Positions 1 through 9,344 of a stretch of 47,222 nucleotides of DNA are shown piece by piece. The number at the start of each line of letters is the position of its first letter. Position 1 is the stretch's first letter. The stretch spans positions 1 through 47,222 of the forward strand of contig NZ_WIAQ01000022.1 in assembly GCF_009466385.1 (NCBI RefSeq), written 5' to 3'. This stretch comes from Peribacillus tepidiphilus. Its GTDB lineage: Bacteria > Bacillota > Bacilli > Bacillales > DSM-1321. The notes under the pieces were generated by a model that had not been told where the DNA came from, did not search any database, and was given only the letters and a program-made list of their open reading frames with translations. The position numbers and the translations under genes are program-made.

Positions 1-910
1 CGAGAGGAGATGGTGCCAGAAGTAGTGGTCCAAGTTGTAAGAGAGTTAAAAGACAGATATCCTGTTACCCTTATCTGTTCTTGTTTAGGAATTCCAAGAT
101 CGACATATTATCGATGGGAAAAGAAATGGGAAGAGTTCATGATGGAATCAGAGTTAGAACGGTTGATTCAAGAAATTTGTGTAAAGAATCATTATCGTTA
201 TGGTCATCTCAAGGTAAGAGAAGTCCTACGGCTTAAATATGGAATCAAGTTGAATCGCAAAACCGTACAAAAAATCATGCAAAAACGGAATCTTCAATGC
301 CGTGTGAAGAAAAAACGTCAAAACTGGATCAATGGAGAAAGTAAAATCATCGTACCGAATCGTTTAAACCGTGATTTTACGGCTTCTCAACCAAATGAAA
401 AGTGGGTAACGGATATCACTTATTTGACGTTTGGTACTTCGATGCTTTACTTGTCAACCATTATGGATTTATACAATAATGAGATTATTGCCTATCAAAT
501 CAGCGACCGACAGGATGTTCAGCTAGTGTTAAAGACACTAGAAATGGCCGTAAAAGAGCGACAACCAAAACAAGTGTTACTCCATAGCGATCAAGGGGCG
601 GTCTATACGTCTTATGCTTTTCAACATTTAGCCAAAGAAAAAGGCATTACCACGAGCATGTCCCGCAAAGGAAACTGCCATGATAATGCCGTAATAGAAT
701 CGTTTCATTCTTCATTAAAGGCTGAAACATTCTATTCACAAGAAAAACAAAATCTCACTAATTCTAGTGTAAAACAAATGGTTCAGAATTACATCTATTA
801 TTATAATCAAATTCGAATTCAGGCCAAATTAAACTACCTGTCTCCTATTGAGTTCAGGAAACAGGCAGCATAGGTGTTTTTTCTGTGTCTCAAATAGGTG
901 GGTCAGTCCA
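1..910 (+). mobile_element. IS3-family (IS150-like) element, right part
   Basis: The window opens inside this element, so its left end and orfA are missing. It contains the orfB transposase frame, then a short non-coding tail. The likely right terminal inverted repeat lies at about 884-910 and ends in GGTGGGTCAGTCCA, the kind of end seen in IS150-type elements. The exact outer boundary cannot be fixed because the other end and the target duplication are outside the window. Confidence 0.85.
10..873 (+). CDS. IS3-family transposase OrfB (DDE integrase)
   Basis: This is the catalytic subunit of an IS3-family transposase. An HTH_21-like region (about residues 45-105) precedes an rve integrase core. 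The catalytic triad is visible as D135 (WVTDITYL), D194 (HSDQG) and E230 (IESFHSSLK); the 35-residue D-E spacing is the classic DD(35)E arrangement. The C-terminus (YNQIRIQAKLNYLSPIEFR) is typical of the family. In IS3 elements OrfB is normally made as an OrfAB fusion by -1 frameshifting, so the ATG used here marks the open frame and not necessarily a real start. At 287 residues the frame looks intact. Confidence 0.9.
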   Translation: MVPEVVVQVVRELKDRYPVTLICSCLGIPRSTYYRWEKKWEEFMMESELERLIQEICVKNHYRYGHLKVREVLRLKYGIKLNRKTVQKIMQKRNLQCRVKKKRQNWINGESKIIVPNRLNRDFTASQPNEKWVTDITYLTFGTSMLYLSTIMDLYNNEIIAYQISDRQDVQLVLKTLEMAVKERQPKQVLLHSDQGAVYTSYAFQHLAKEKGITTSMSRKGNCHDNAVIESFHSSLKAETFYSQEKQNLTNSSVKQMVQNYIYYYNQIRIQAKLNYLSPIEFRKQAA

Positions 911-1197
911 AATAATCTCCACTGGGCTTTTTTAGTTTTAGGGTACTTCGTAATTGTAACTTCCTCTTTTGGATTACATTCTATTTTTCTCTTTTCCTCA
1001 TTTTAAAAATTTATTGTTATGTCAAAATAATTTTTCTGTAATAAAACCTATGAATAAGAAAAAAACATTCAACTATGAACAAAAAAGGATGTAGGTTGAA
1101 TCAAATAAAAGAGAAAAAAATGTAGAAAAGAAATTATTTCCAATTTATCACAAGTAAAGTATGATAGAGTTATTAAGATAGAATAGGAGGAAGCTAC
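874..1197 (+). other. Intergenic region between IS end and protease
   Basis: Contains the IS right end (to about 910), then AT-rich sequence without a convincing gene. A short T-run follows CCACTGGGC at about 921-932 and may be the 3' half of a terminator whose other half was displaced by the insertion. No promoter for the protease could be assigned with confidence. The protease ribosome binding site AGGAGG is at 1185-1190, 7 bases before a TTG start. Confidence 0.5.
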
Positions 1198-4100
1198 TTG
1201 AAATTACTTACTAAAAAGATCATAGCACTAGGTTTAGGATTTTCTCTTCTGGTCTCACCGACGATTTCTGCAACATCCGCCTCTGCCAGTAACCTTACAG
1301 CCAAGTTGAATACAGACGTCATAAAACAAACTTTTATGGAGGAAAAAAACGAATCCACCAAACCACCCTTATTTAGTGAAGACACGTTGGTGATCAAATA
1401 CAAACAGCCTCTTTCTTCTCTTGAGCATAGAAGCGCGGGAGCTGTTGTGATTCAGCAAGTGTCAAAACTGAAATATTCCATCGTAAAGGTGACAAACAAA
1501 AAAGGACTACAAAAAGCTTTGTCCTATTATCAAAAAAATAAAAAAGTAGAATCAGTCACAAGGAGTGCAAACTATCAAACCTATACAGCATTAGCTGATC
1601 CAAAAGTAAAAGAACAATATCATCTTTCTCTATTAAAAATGGCTGAAGCCCAAAAGCTTGCTGGAAAGAATAAGGTAACGGTTGCTGTCATAGATACAGG
1701 CATTGACCAAAAGCATCCTGATTTACAAGGACTGTTTTTACCAGGATATAATGTATTGAATCCAATGAACCAAGGTACACCTGACGAACATGGCACTCAT
1801 GTTACAGGGATCATTGGTGCCCGCAAAGATAACGGGATTGGGGGATACGGGATCAATCCTAAAGTAAAGGTTCTTCCAATTGATGTATTTGATAGAAGCT
1901 GGTTTACTTCCGATTTTACCATTGCCCAAGCTATTCTATATGCAGTGGATCATGGCGCGAAAGTCATTAATATGAGTTTAGGATCCCCTGTACCATCGAA
2001 GATACTAGAGGAAGCTGTTCAAACGGCCATCGATAAAGGTGTGACAATTGTAGCGGCAGCAGGGAACGAAGGCAATGCTTCTCCGAACTATCCAGCGAGT
2101 TACGAAGGAGTTATTGGTGTTGGATCAATCAATAAGGAAAAGCAATTAAGTTCTTTTTCTTCTTTTGGTCCTTCTGTAGATCTTGTTGCTCCAGGAGAAG
2201 ATATATACGGTCCGATCTATCATTACGAGAAAAAATCAAGCTTTGAAGCAATAAGTGGAACATCCATGGCATCTCCTGTAGTGGCCGGAGTGGTTTCTTT
2301 GCTGCTTTCAAAATATCCTAACTTAAAGCCTGCACAGGTTGAATACATATTGGAGCATACAGCAACCGATTTAGGTAGTTTAGGGTTTGATACGAAGTTT
2401 GGCCATGGTCTTATTAATCCGATTGCAGCATTAAAGTTCGATTTGAAAAAAGTTCCTTCACTTGTGAAAGGCAACTGGACACAGAAGGAAATTGTTGAAT
2501 ATGCAGAAGATTTTAACCTAGGAAAAACGTTCACCAAGCAAGGTTTTATTACGAAGCCTTATCAACAGGATTGGTATAAGGCATACGTAGAAAAAGGTGA
2601 GTACCTTCAACTAAATCTATTAGGAGCTTCCCAATACGATTATAAAATGATGATTCATTTCTATTCGGATGAAGGTGTACAGCTTACCGAATTAAATGAT
2701 GTTTCTGCTGGTGTTGAAGAAGGGAAGCTTATACAGGCTCCATTCAGCGGAATGGTTGCCATTGGGGTTAAGGATGTGAATGGAAGCTATGATGATAGCA
2801 GCAGGAAGCAGTCTTATTATCGTTTGACTATAAGTAAAAGCAAGGAACTTCCAGTTGATGATTCTACCTTTGATGCTCCCGTTAGGATCAGTAGCTTTCC
2901 TTATATGTCAAACAACATGCAATTCATTGGGGAAAAAGGAGATGATGACTTCTTCATATTTAAAACCAATGACGAGCAAATTATGAAAATTTCCATAAAT
3001 GGGGTTCCGGGAGTTGACTCTCATCTATCTGTTTATAATAAAGAAAGTTTAGGAATTCCAGCTGAAGAAATTCCGGCAGTATCTCCTAATTTTGAAGAGA
3101 TGGGCCCTGATTTCCATAAGAATTCTGGTGGTGTTGGAGAAGGAGAAACTGCTGTCTTTCCTGTTAGTGCGAATACAGAATATATACTGAGAATTTCGAG
3201 TAAGCGAGATAACTTTTTTAATGAGAACGATTTTTGGAGTTATATTTCCTATATGAATCGAATGAATCGAGAAGGACAATCCTCCTTGTTTCCATATCAA
3301 TTAAAGCTTGAAGGTAAGGTGTTCCCTCAGGATGAAGACATGCCTAAAGGTGAAGGCGGAGAAGCTCCTCCTGCGAGTGATATGGTAAAAGCTGCAGAAA
3401 CCGCTGCACAACGGGTGTTTGCTAGCCTTGAAGACAAAGAAGTACAAATTCCGGATATGTATGAAGACCCGGAACAATTCTATCAATATATAAGCAATAA
3501 TGCGGTTCCTTATGAGATAGGTCAAAAGAAAACGGGGTATATCCAAACCCTTGGAGATGAAGATTGGTATATTTTAAAACCTACTCAAACAGGTATTTAC
3601 CAATTCAACCTTTCAGTCAAATCAGATGTAAACCCTTATGTGGAAGTGTTAAGTGTAGAAGAGGCTGAGGATCAAGATGGAAAACTCGTCCATTACTTAA
3701 ATCCAATTGGGCATAACGTTTCATATAATTGGTTTTACGATCAATTTAATAATCGACTTTTTACAGGCTTAACAAAAGGAAAAACCTATTTCATCCACTA
3801 TATGCCTAACCCATATCAAGGTCTTAGTATGGATGCATATAGTCTACATGGACAATTGATTGTCGAAAATCCTGGAGATCGATATGAAAATAATGACTCC
3901 TTGGAAAAAATCAAAAATCTTCCATCCCCGTCCATTCAAGGCAATTTTGCTATGCCAAATGATGTTGACGCGTTTTACCTAGAAGGTAAGACAACGGGGA
4001 TCTATAGCTTATTGTTAGAAAATGGAGAGATTCAAAAAGGCTGGGAATCCAAATATCCAAAGGCTTTATTATCTCCTATTAATGGGATTGCTATTGTTGT

Positions 4101-4695
4101 AGAAGATATAAATAAAAATCGAAAAATGGATGAAGCCGATAGTGAACGCGCCTCTATCATTGTAAAAGGGCTTGAAAATGGTTCGAATAAAAGTAACTAT
4201 GGTTCTTTTAAGGTTGAAAAAGGGAAGAATTACATCATTGTGATATTGGGTATGATTGATGGTCAAACACCGCTTTCGTTAGTACCATACCAATTAACTG
4301 TTGCGCCAACTGTGAATAAGGATGAAGATCAAGGCTCAAGCGTAAAACATTATACCCCTTCTAAGCCGTTAAGTCTGAAAAAACAAAATGCTAAACTTTG
4401 GAAAGCTCAAGGGCATTTCAACACAGGCGTCCCATATGGAGATGAGGATTGGTATATGTTTGAGGTCAAGGATGCATTCAATGGTTATATAACGCTTCAA
4501 GGAGGACATGAGCTGGATGGAGTGATCACGATTTACCAAAATGGCAAGCAAGTAAGTCATGCAGATTACTATCCGCTTTCCCAATCAGAAGTCATGCCAA
4601 TCCAATTAAGAAAAGGGAAATATTTTATCAAAGTAAAAGATTCATTGGGAAATGCAACAATTAAACCATATTTACTAACAATTGAGAAAAAATAA
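1198..4695 (+). CDS. Secreted subtilisin-like serine protease (S8) with C-terminal beta domains
   Basis: Large extracellular protease of 1165 residues. A signal peptide (residues 1 to about 30) ends near ATSASAS. A pro-region spans about 55-130. The S8 catalytic domain spans about 155-415, with Asp166 (VIDTG), His198 (EHGTHV) and Ser356 (GTSMASP). The remaining 750 residues hold at least four pre-peptidase-like (PPC) beta modules, marked by recurring GDEDWY, NDVDAFY and DDDFFIF motifs near residues 580, 785, 920 and 1080. Such modules are common in secreted proteases. The TTG start is fixed by AGGAGG seven bases upstream and by the signal peptide. It stands alone, downstream of an IS element. 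No sorting signal or SLH domain is visible, so release or non-covalent wall association is likely. The substrate is unknown. Confidence 0.9.
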   Translation: MKLLTKKIIALGLGFSLLVSPTISATSASASNLTAKLNTDVIKQTFMEEKNESTKPPLFSEDTLVIKYKQPLSSLEHRSAGAVVIQQVSKLKYSIVKVTNKKGLQKALSYYQKNKKVESVTRSANYQTYTALADPKVKEQYHLSLLKMAEAQKLAGKNKVTVAVIDTGIDQKHPDLQGLFLPGYNVLNPMNQGTPDEHGTHVTGIIGARKDNGIGGYGINPKVKVLPIDVFDRSWFTSDFTIAQAILYAVDHGAKVINMSLGSPVPSKILEEAVQTAIDKGVTIVAAAGNEGNASPNYPASYEGVIGVGSINKEKQLSSFSSFGPSVDLVAPGEDIYGPIYHYEKKSSFEAISGTSMASPVVAGVVSLLLSKYPNLKPAQVEYILEHTATDLGSLGFDTKFGHGLINPIAALKFDLKKVPSLVKGNWTQKEIVEYAEDFNLGKTFTKQGFITKPYQQDWYKAYVEKGEYLQLNLLGASQYDYKMMIHFYSDEGVQLTELNDVSAGVEEGKLIQAPFSGMVAIGVKDVNGSYDDSSRKQSYYRLTISKSKELPVDDSTFDAPVRISSFPYMSNNMQFIGEKGDDDFFIFKTNDEQIMKISINGVPGVDSHLSVYNKESLGIPAEEIPAVSPNFEEMGPDFHKNSGGVGEGETAVFPVSANTEYILRISSKRDNFFNENDFWSYISYMNRMNREGQSSLFPYQLKLEGKVFPQDEDMPKGEGGEAPPASDMVKAAETAAQRVFASLEDKEVQIPDMYEDPEQFYQYISNNAVPYEIGQKKTGYIQTLGDEDWYILKPTQTGIYQFNLSVKSDVNPYVEVLSVEEAEDQDGKLVHYLNPIGHNVSYNWFYDQFNNRLFTGLTKGKTYFIHYMPNPYQGLSMDAYSLHGQLIVENPGDRYENNDSLEKIKNLPSPSIQGNFAMPNDVDAFYLEGKTTGIYSLLLENGEIQKGWESKYPKALLSPINGIAIVVEDINKNRKMDEADSERASIIVKGLENGSNKSNYGSFKVEKGKNYIIVILGMIDGQTPLSLVPYQLTVAPTVNKDEDQGSSVKHYTPSKPLSLKKQNAKLWKAQGHFNTGVPYGDEDWYMFEVKDAFNGYITLQGGHELDGVITIYQNGKQVSHADYYPLSQSEVMPIQLRKGKYFIKVKDSLGNATIKPYLLTIEKK

Positions 4696-4724
4696 GTGAT
4701 AATACCCACAGGCGTAAATGAATT

Positions 4725-4858
4725 GCACCCAGTCAAGTAGACAGTGGAAAAAATAAAAATGATTTAAGCGGCTTTAGCTCTATATTCCATAGGGCTAAGG
4801 CCGTTTAATGTTTTTGGTATCTATCATGATTATAAAAATGTATGTACTCATCTATCGC
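4725..4858 (-). pseudogene. IS3-family transposase remnant (C-terminal end and terminal repeat)
   Basis: Read on the minus strand, about 4764-4820 encodes IPKTLNGLSPMEYRAKAA followed by a stop, the usual tail of IS3-family OrfB proteins (compare LSPIEFRKQAA in the element at the window start). It is followed by an IS3-type terminal sequence, TGCACCCAGTCAAGTAGACA on the plus strand. The upstream coding part is missing, so this is a fossil. Confidence 0.7.
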
Positions 4859-4933
4859 AAAAAGCAAGTGCCTCTCGCTGCAATCAACGGACAAACTTTT
4901 TAATCCAAAATAACAATCTATACGGAAAGAGCC
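4859..4933 (+). repeat. Right-end fragment of the MITE found at 34518-34802
   Basis: About 75 bases match the right end of the complete element, sharing the AAGCAAGTGCCTCTCGCTGC block and the AAAGAGCC terminus. The left three quarters are absent, so it is a truncated copy abutting the IS3 remnant. Confidence 0.75.
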
Positions 4934-5166
4934 TTAGTAAAAAACTCATAGGTTGTATGACGTTTGTTTAAGGAACATATACCTAAGGTTTTTTAAGTTA
5001 TTTACATTCATGCTAAATTATTCTACAAGTCGATATTTGCAGAAATAATAAACTTTATGGTAACTTAAACTAGGAGAATCATAATATTTACATGGATGAA
5101 TGAATAGATTTTTAGAGTTGTTATTATTATTCGGCTATTAACTGGTTGGAGGGAGTCTGTAGGGAC

Positions 5167-5571
5167 ATGGTTACGCAAGCAGATGTGAAAGAAATTATTG
5201 AAAATCTTAAAAAGAATCCCCCGAAGTTTATTGGAGGTTATAAAAAGCAAGGTTGGGCGATCAAAGTCCTCGATAAAATAATGGATGAATTATTGGAAGA
5301 GGATCAAGAGGTTGTAACAGTGAAGGCTGTTCTTGAAGCTAAGGACGGGACCTATTATCCTGCGTTTTTATCATTGGATATGAAAAATAAAGGGCAAATC
5401 GCTGGCATATATCTTCTTGCGGAAGAAGAGGAACAATTTAACCTGATTCCTTTTGAGATCGCAAAAGAGCTGATTGCAAAACCAGAGAATGAATTGGTTC
5501 CGTTCAAATATCGTACGCTTGAGAAATTAAACGGAGATGAAATGCAGAAAAATTGGCCTGATTTTACTTGA
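5167..5571 (+). CDS. Conserved-looking small cytoplasmic protein of unknown function
   Basis: A protein of 134 residues with no signal peptide or membrane segment. It is charged and probably alpha/beta. An N-terminal helix (QADVKEIIENLKKN) is followed by a region with alternating hydrophobic residues (VVTVKAVLEAKDGTYYPAFL). An upstream in-frame TTG at 5146 would lengthen it by seven residues, but GGAGGGA at 5147-5153 fits the ATG at 5167 better. It converges on slaP-secA2 across a shared terminator. I do not recognise the family. Its position invites the idea of a link to the accessory secretion genes, but nothing in its sequence shows one. Confidence 0.7.
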   Translation: MVTQADVKEIIENLKKNPPKFIGGYKKQGWAIKVLDKIMDELLEEDQEVVTVKAVLEAKDGTYYPAFLSLDMKNKGQIAGIYLLAEEEEQFNLIPFEIAKELIAKPENELVPFKYRTLEKLNGDEMQKNWPDFT

Positions 5572-5624
5572 TTGAAAGGGAGCCATAAAAGGAACGCCAT
5601 TTATATATACATAAATAAAAAAGA

Positions 5625-5669
5625 GGGGCTTACCGAAAGTTCAATTTGACTTTCGGTAAGCCCCTTTTT
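5625..5669. terminator. Bidirectional intrinsic terminator
   Basis: A 16-bp perfect stem (5625-5640 with 5649-5664, GGGGCTTACCGAAAGT) is flanked by a T-run on the right and an A-run on the left. It can serve both the 134-aa gene (plus) and slaP (minus). Confidence 0.9.
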
Positions 5670-5690
5670 CTAAGAAGCTCTATTTATTCC

Positions 5691-6590
5691 TTATGATTGG
5701 CTAGTTGGAGGATATACTTTCCATCCTGTTAAATTTGGATTCGTTTTTAAAACGAGTTGTTTTGGGAAAATAAATGTCCACGGCTTGCTGGTGTTTGCCT
5801 GAACCTCAAGATTCAAGGTAAATCCACCCTGGCAAATGATGTCTCCGTCCCCGTCCTCAACCACTAATGGGATTTGTTCCAGCCTTATATTTTTTGTACT
5901 TCCATTTCTGATCAATACTGTTACAGCAAACGAACCTTCTTGGACGAATTTAGCTTCAATCCCGACAAAGTTAACTTCTCCTGTTTTAAGAGGAGGAAGC
6001 TTTTTCAAAAGTTGTAGAAGATGTTCTTTTTGAGCGGGAGATATTTGGTTTTCCCAACTAGACTCTAATTCAAGTTTATGATTGTTACTTCCATTATTAT
6101 GGGATTGCAGCTCGAAAGCAATCTTCCAATTTTTAGTTGATGGAATCGTATCTGTTAGCCTATCCTCTTTTGAGAATAGGAAACGCCATGGTCTGCAAGA
6201 GTTTGGCGGCAGTTCGCCGAAATCATCCATCTCAAATTGCTTTTTGGCAAAAGGAGTACCGTTTTCATCAATGAGCAGTAAATTCACTTTCTCAAATTTA
6301 ATCGGTTTAGGAAGAGTATTTCTTAAAAAGGCAACAACAACAAAGCCTTCTTCATACTCAATTAATTTATTTCCGCTTATGGAAATTTGATTTGGCTTCA
6401 GTTTTGGGAGCTGCTGGTGATAATACTGATATACAAATCTTTCTTCAGGCTCCATAATCCAGTCTTCATGAAAAGAAAGAGTCGTACTTACTGTCTCTTC
6501 ATCGGATTTCTCTTGTTGCTCTTGTTCGACTGTAACAGCTGTTTCGTCCTCGATCAGCTTCCTTTTCTTCTTACGAAATAGGGCCATCAT
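5691..6590 (-). CDS. slaP: Accessory Sec system S-layer assembly protein SlaP
   Basis: Cytoplasmic partner of SecA2 in bacilli, known from Bacillus anthracis, where SecA2 and SlaP are needed for efficient S-layer protein export. The 299-residue protein has a charged N-terminus ([10 protein letters not shown]), then two related domains of roughly 110 residues (about 45-165 and 185-295). Each starts with a run such as LPKLKPNQI / LPPLKTGEV and ends in a PWRFLF / PWTFIF motif, the duplicated SLAP_DUP pattern. It overlaps the secA2 3' end by 20 bp, so the two are translationally coupled on one mRNA. The first two codons are both ATG, and the real start may be the second. No S-layer gene is seen in the window. 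Confidence 0.88.
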   Translation of the reverse strand: MMALFRKKKRKLIEDETAVTVEQEQQEKSDEETVSTTLSFHEDWIMEPEERFVYQYYHQQLPKLKPNQISISGNKLIEYEEGFVVVAFLRNTLPKPIKFEKVNLLLIDENGTPFAKKQFEMDDFGELPPNSCRPWRFLFSKEDRLTDTIPSTKNWKIAFELQSHNNGSNNHKLELESSWENQISPAQKEHLLQLLKKLPPLKTGEVNFVGIEAKFVQEGSFAVTVLIRNGSTKNIRLEQIPLVVEDGDGDIICQGGFTLNLEVQANTSKPWTFIFPKQLVLKTNPNLTGWKVYPPTSQS

Positions 6591-8973
6591 ACACTAATTC
6601 CCTCTCTTCCTCTGAACCGTCTAGTTCGTAAAGACTTTTCACGTAATTGATAAATCGTATACTAACGCTTGAATAGATCCTGTATAGCAGTTCATTGAAT
6701 TCGTGTAAAGCCTCAAACTCAAATTGTCGATACGGATCTTCCTGACCATATCCTCTCAAGGAGATTCCGTTTTTAACTTCTGTCATCATATCAAGATGCT
6801 GAATCCATTGGCTATCCAATTGTTGTAGCATAATTCTTTTTAATTCATCAGCTAAGCTTTCATCATTTTGGAAATTAAGGATAAAGGACTTGACGTTCTC
6901 AAATTCTTTGAAAACTTTCTCTTTGATTTCAAATGGCTCTAATTCCAGAAAATCTTTTTCCTTCCATTCAGTTGGATAAAAGAGGAGAGAAAGTTCTTCC
7001 AGCAGCCCTTTTACATTGACATTTTCCTCAGTCTCTGGACAATATTTCTCAATGGCTTTAGTCAAGAATTGGTTCATATAGTCTAATAGTTCATCAAATA
7101 GGCTACTGCTCTCCAAATCCAACAAACGATCTCTCATGTTATAGATGATTTTACTTTGCTGATCGAGTGTATTGTCCAGCTTTAGCAGATGATTCCTTAA
7201 AGAGAAGTGATTGGATTCCACTGTTTCTTGTACCTTCGCAACAAATTTAGCAGGATCCGGGCTCACAATGAGACCATTTTCATCAGTCTTTACTTTTTTC
7301 TTGAATCGTTCTAATTCTTCTTCGTCATAATATGTAAATAAATCATCTTCAAGAGAAATGATGAATTGAGAGGAACCTGGGTCACCTTGACGTCCTGCAC
7401 GGCCTCTTAATTGCATATCAATTCTGTTGCTTTCATGTCTTTCAGTTCCAATGATATGGAGTCCTCCTAGTTCACGAACACCCTCACCTAAGAGAATGTC
7501 TGTCCCGCGGCCCGCCATGTTTGTTGCGAGCATAACTTGTCCCTTTTGACCCGCCATTGAAATAATCCGCGCTTCATCTTCTTCTGTTTTAGCATTAAGG
7601 ATTTGATGTTTAATCCTAGCCTCTAATAAATAGGAAGAAATCTTTTCGGATTGTTCTATGGAGGTTGTTCCGATTAGGATTGGTCGTCCTTTTTCGTGTT
7701 CCTTTTTTACTTCTTCTACTATACGTTTAATTTTTGAAGCATAATCCAAAAATACAAGATCTTTGTAATCGATTCTTTGTACAGGTCGATTTGTTGGGAC
7801 AGTGATGACAGGAAGTCGATAAGTGTCAAGGAATTCCTGCTTAGACGGTGTAGCACTGCCTGTCATTCCAGCAAGCTTGTGATACATTCTGAAGTAGTTT
7901 TGAATAGTAATCGTAGCCTGCGTTTCATTTTCTTCGGTAATTTCTACGCCTTCCTTTGCTTCGATGGCCTGATGCAAGCCGTCACTGAATGTTCTTCCTT
8001 CCATGACACGTCCAGTAAATTTGTCAATAAGAAGGATCTTTCCTCCTTTAACAATGTAATCGACATCTCTTGTCATGATCGTGTGTGCCCTTAAAGCCTG
8101 GGTGACATTATGAAGCAATACTTGGTATTCTGCTGCGTACAAATTATCTATACCAAATGCTTTTTCGATCTTGTAAGCTCCATTGTCTGTAAGGTGAACC
8201 TGTCTAGTCTCTTGGAACACTTCATAGTCTTCACCAGCAACAAAACTCTTCATAATATGAGCAGTAATCTCGTACAGTTCGGCTCCCTGGCTGGACTTGT
8301 TAGCAATGATAAGAGGAGTTCTTGCTTCATCAATTAGTATGCTGTCAATTTCATCTACGATGGCATAGTGATGACCTCTTTGTACTTTCTTCTTCTTGGA
8401 ATCAACCATATTGTCACGTAAATAATCAAATCCGAATTCTGTACCGGTACCGTATGTGATATCTGCTTGATAGGCCTCTTGCTTCTGTGCTGGATCCATA
8501 TTAGAAATATTTAGGCCAACTGTCAGTCCTAGAAACTCATGAACTTTTCCCATTTGTTCTTTGTCGCGTCTTGCTAAATATTCGTTTGCTGTGATGATGT
8601 GAACTCCCTTACCTTCAAGGGCATGAAGATAGCTTGGAAGTGTTGCGACAAGAGTTTTTCCTTCCCCGGTCTGCATTTGTGCAATGCTTCCTTCGAAAAG
8701 GACGAATCCACCAATCAGCTGAACATCGTAATGTCTTAATCCCAGCACTCGTTTAGCTGCTTCACGAACTGTAGCAAATGCTTCTACAGACAAATCACTC
8801 AGAGACTCTCCTTTTTTTAAACGCTCCTTAAAGGAAAGGGTCATACTTCTTAATTCTTCATCTGATAGTCTTTCAAACTTTTCTTCTAGTTTATTTACTT
8901 GATTTGTTAATTTAGTGAATCGTTTTAAATCTTTGGCACTATCATCAAAGATTTTTTTCACCTTGGATATCAT
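6571..8973 (-). CDS. secA2: Accessory preprotein translocase ATPase SecA2
   Basis: ATPase that drives export of a subset of proteins through SecYEG. Motifs appear in order: Walker A MQTGEGKT, the DEAD-type [16 protein letters not shown], and the helicase motif [15 protein letters not shown]. The protein has 800 residues and lacks the C-terminal zinc-binding tail (CxCx8CH/C) of housekeeping SecA, which fits a SecA2. An ATG 33 bases upstream (9006) is open, but AGGAGCG lies seven bases before the ATG at 8973, so the shorter start is preferred. It is the first gene of a two-gene operon with slaP. Neighbouring proteins with cell-wall-binding repeats or long ectodomains are possible substrates; that is inference only. 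Confidence 0.93.
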   Translation of the reverse strand: MISKVKKIFDDSAKDLKRFTKLTNQVNKLEEKFERLSDEELRSMTLSFKERLKKGESLSDLSVEAFATVREAAKRVLGLRHYDVQLIGGFVLFEGSIAQMQTGEGKTLVATLPSYLHALEGKGVHIITANEYLARRDKEQMGKVHEFLGLTVGLNISNMDPAQKQEAYQADITYGTGTEFGFDYLRDNMVDSKKKKVQRGHHYAIVDEIDSILIDEARTPLIIANKSSQGAELYEITAHIMKSFVAGEDYEVFQETRQVHLTDNGAYKIEKAFGIDNLYAAEYQVLLHNVTQALRAHTIMTRDVDYIVKGGKILLIDKFTGRVMEGRTFSDGLHQAIEAKEGVEITEENETQATITIQNYFRMYHKLAGMTGSATPSKQEFLDTYRLPVITVPTNRPVQRIDYKDLVFLDYASKIKRIVEEVKKEHEKGRPILIGTTSIEQSEKISSYLLEARIKHQILNAKTEEDEARIISMAGQKGQVMLATNMAGRGTDILLGEGVRELGGLHIIGTERHESNRIDMQLRGRAGRQGDPGSSQFIISLEDDLFTYYDEEELERFKKKVKTDENGLIVSPDPAKFVAKVQETVESNHFSLRNHLLKLDNTLDQQSKIIYNMRDRLLDLESSSLFDELLDYMNQFLTKAIEKYCPETEENVNVKGLLEELSLLFYPTEWKEKDFLELEPFEIKEKVFKEFENVKSFILNFQNDESLADELKRIMLQQLDSQWIQHLDMMTEVKNGISLRGYGQEDPYRQFEFEALHEFNELLYRIYSSVSIRFINYVKSLYELDGSEEERELVYDGPIS

Positions 8974-9016
8974 TATGTTCGCTCCTGTTATTATGAAATA
9001 ATTCAAAACTAGTTAA

Positions 9017-9022
9017 ATTATA
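9017..9022 (-). promoter_or_regulatory. Candidate extended -10 promoter of secA2-slaP
   Basis: On the minus strand the sequence TGATATAAT (TG-N-TATAAT) lies about 45 bases before the secA2 start. No good -35 is visible, which is acceptable for an extended -10 promoter. Confidence 0.5.
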
Positions 9023-9344
9023 TCATATGTACTATTTATTTGTTCTAGTAACAATATTTGCCTTTTAATGAAAAAGAGGTAAAAAGTATGTTACGATTCT
9101 AGGAGAAGTTTTTTAAAATATTGTCGAAGCAGTGGAACTTTAGCTCTGGTTTTGTAGAAATTTTTATATGAATTGGAATATAATAGAAAAATAGGGAGTT
9201 AAGTTTTACACTTACCATATTCTATTCGTTGGATGTTTAAGATCACTTTTTGTCTTATAATTTTTTGGTAGTCTTCTAGTTTCAATGAAGAATAAAGCAA
9301 AAAGTAGACTTATAAATAAAATACATAAAGAAAGGGATGAGAAA
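9023..9344. other. Divergent intergenic region, secA2 / lytB-like
   Basis: AT-rich spacer between divergent genes. Apart from the secA2 -10 candidate, two TATAAT-like hexamers on the plus strand (about 9179 and 9256) could serve the lytB-like gene, but neither has a well-spaced -35. Nothing else recognised. Confidence 0.4.
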
